A stretch of 64,000 nt of DNA from Paenibacillus macquariensis (GTDB lineage: Bacteria > Bacillota > Bacilli > Paenibacillales > Paenibacillaceae): NCBI RefSeq assembly GCF_900156375.1, contig NZ_FTNK01000008.1, forward strand, positions 62,001 to 126,000, read 5' to 3'. A program made the translations under genes and the position numbers. Numbering within the stretch: the stretch's first letter is position 1; each line of letters opens with the position of its first letter. Positions 63,509 to 64,000 of this stretch are shown here, in pieces. The notes below the pieces were generated by a model that saw nothing but the letters and a program-made list of their open reading frames with translations, had not been told where the DNA came from and did not search any database.

Positions 63509-64000
63509 ATGATGAAGATTAAAAGGAAATTATTATCTGTAATGTTGACTGGAGTAATGGTAGTTGGAATGATGCCACCTATATCTTACGCTGCTGAGGG
63601 AAGTAGCCCAGAGATCAATCTACCTGTGTTTTCGGATATGACGAACAACTGGTCGACGGGTGCACTCAACAATGCTGTAACGAATGGGTTGCTGAGCGGA
63701 GCAGATGGAAAGATTTCACCTAATGATAATTTGACCAGAGCCCAAATGGCAACTGTCATCGCACGTGCTTTTGGAGCTACTGCGAAAAATGATTTGAAGT
63801 TTGCAGACATCAAATCTACAGATTGGTATGCAGACAGTTTGGCAATTGCTAGTCAGATGAATGTCATCCAAGGTTCAGACGGAAAGATGAATCCCAACAA
63901 GGCGATCACTCGTCAAGAAGTGTTTGCTGTTATCGCAAGAGCATTGAAGTTACAACCTGCAACTACGATCAATAAGAATTTTGCAGATGTGAATGAAATA
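63509..64000 (+). CDS. SLH-domain surface protein, N-terminal part
   Basis: 164 residues to the window edge; the gene continues outside. A signal peptide (to about ISYAAEG) is followed directly by SLH domains. The first spans FSDMTNNWSTGALNNAVTNG to LTRAQMATVIARAFG. The second spans FADIKSTDWYADSLAIASQM to ITRQEVFAVIARAL, and a third begins FADVNEI. AGAGGAG precedes ATG 63509. The N-terminal place of the SLH block is opposite to the NHL protein at 32014. The cargo domain is not visible. Confidence 0.93.
   Translation, partial: MMKIKRKLLSVMLTGVMVVGMMPPISYAAEGSSPEINLPVFSDMTNNWSTGALNNAVTNGLLSGADGKISPNDNLTRAQMATVIARAFGATAKNDLKFADIKSTDWYADSLAIASQMNVIQGSDGKMNPNKAITRQEVFAVIARALKLQPATTINKNFADVNEI

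Overview
The window looks like a low-to-mid GC Firmicute chromosome, most likely Paenibacillus. It has S-layer-homology (SLH) surface proteins, a copper-amine-oxidase N-terminal-domain protein, a MalT-like LuxR regulator, AGGAGG-type ribosome sites, U-tailed terminators and a LoaP-type NusG paralogue. The genus is inferred from gene content, not from a marker gene.

Positions 1-15891 hold the 3' part of a specialised-metabolite cluster. It starts inside a carrier/condensation-type megasynthase gene and continues into a polyketide synthase without an acyltransferase domain (KS-KR-ACP), which ends in a BtrH-like papain-fold domain. Next come an aspartate decarboxylase (panD) and five genes matching the aminoshikimate cassette for 3-amino-5-hydroxybenzoic acid (AHBA): RifL-like oxidoreductase, RifN-like ROK kinase, RifJ-like type II dehydroquinase, RifK-like AHBA synthase and RifM-like HAD phosphatase. 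RifG and RifH equivalents are not in the window. Two further genes of the cluster sit among mobile-element debris: a LoaP-type antiterminator fused in frame to an acyl carrier protein (11258-12091), and a stand-alone BtrH-like protein (14896-15891).

Positions about 10664-22743 are a decaying mobile-element zone. It contains a group II intron with a broken ltrA, fragments of IS3, IS4, IS21 and another transposase, a tRNA-Ala 3' remnant with its terminator, a serine-recombinase tail, an XRE-domain remnant and a lipase-like gene with an internal stop.

Positions 22951-34263 carry an ECF sigma/anti-sigma pair with a duplicated upstream region, a GH32 remnant, a purine permease with guanine deaminase, a glycosyltransferase-PlsY pair, and an NHL-repeat SLH surface protein behind two Fur-box-like sites.

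Positions 34517-64000 are mostly ordinary chromosomal genes: an AgrAC-like two-component system next to a secreted serine hydrolase, a flavoprotein lipoprotein with a hairpin leader, an M48-like metalloprotease, a MATE pump, an OmpR/EnvZ-type system followed by a secreted-protein operon with a tandem 11-bp repeat in front, asparaginase, a MalT-like regulator, a GGDEF/HD-GYP pair, DegV, a GH20 hexosaminidase, a MarR-controlled ABC exporter and the start of another SLH protein.

The main novelty candidates are the AHBA/PKS/PanD/BtrH gene set in a Firmicute and the LoaP-ACP fusion.
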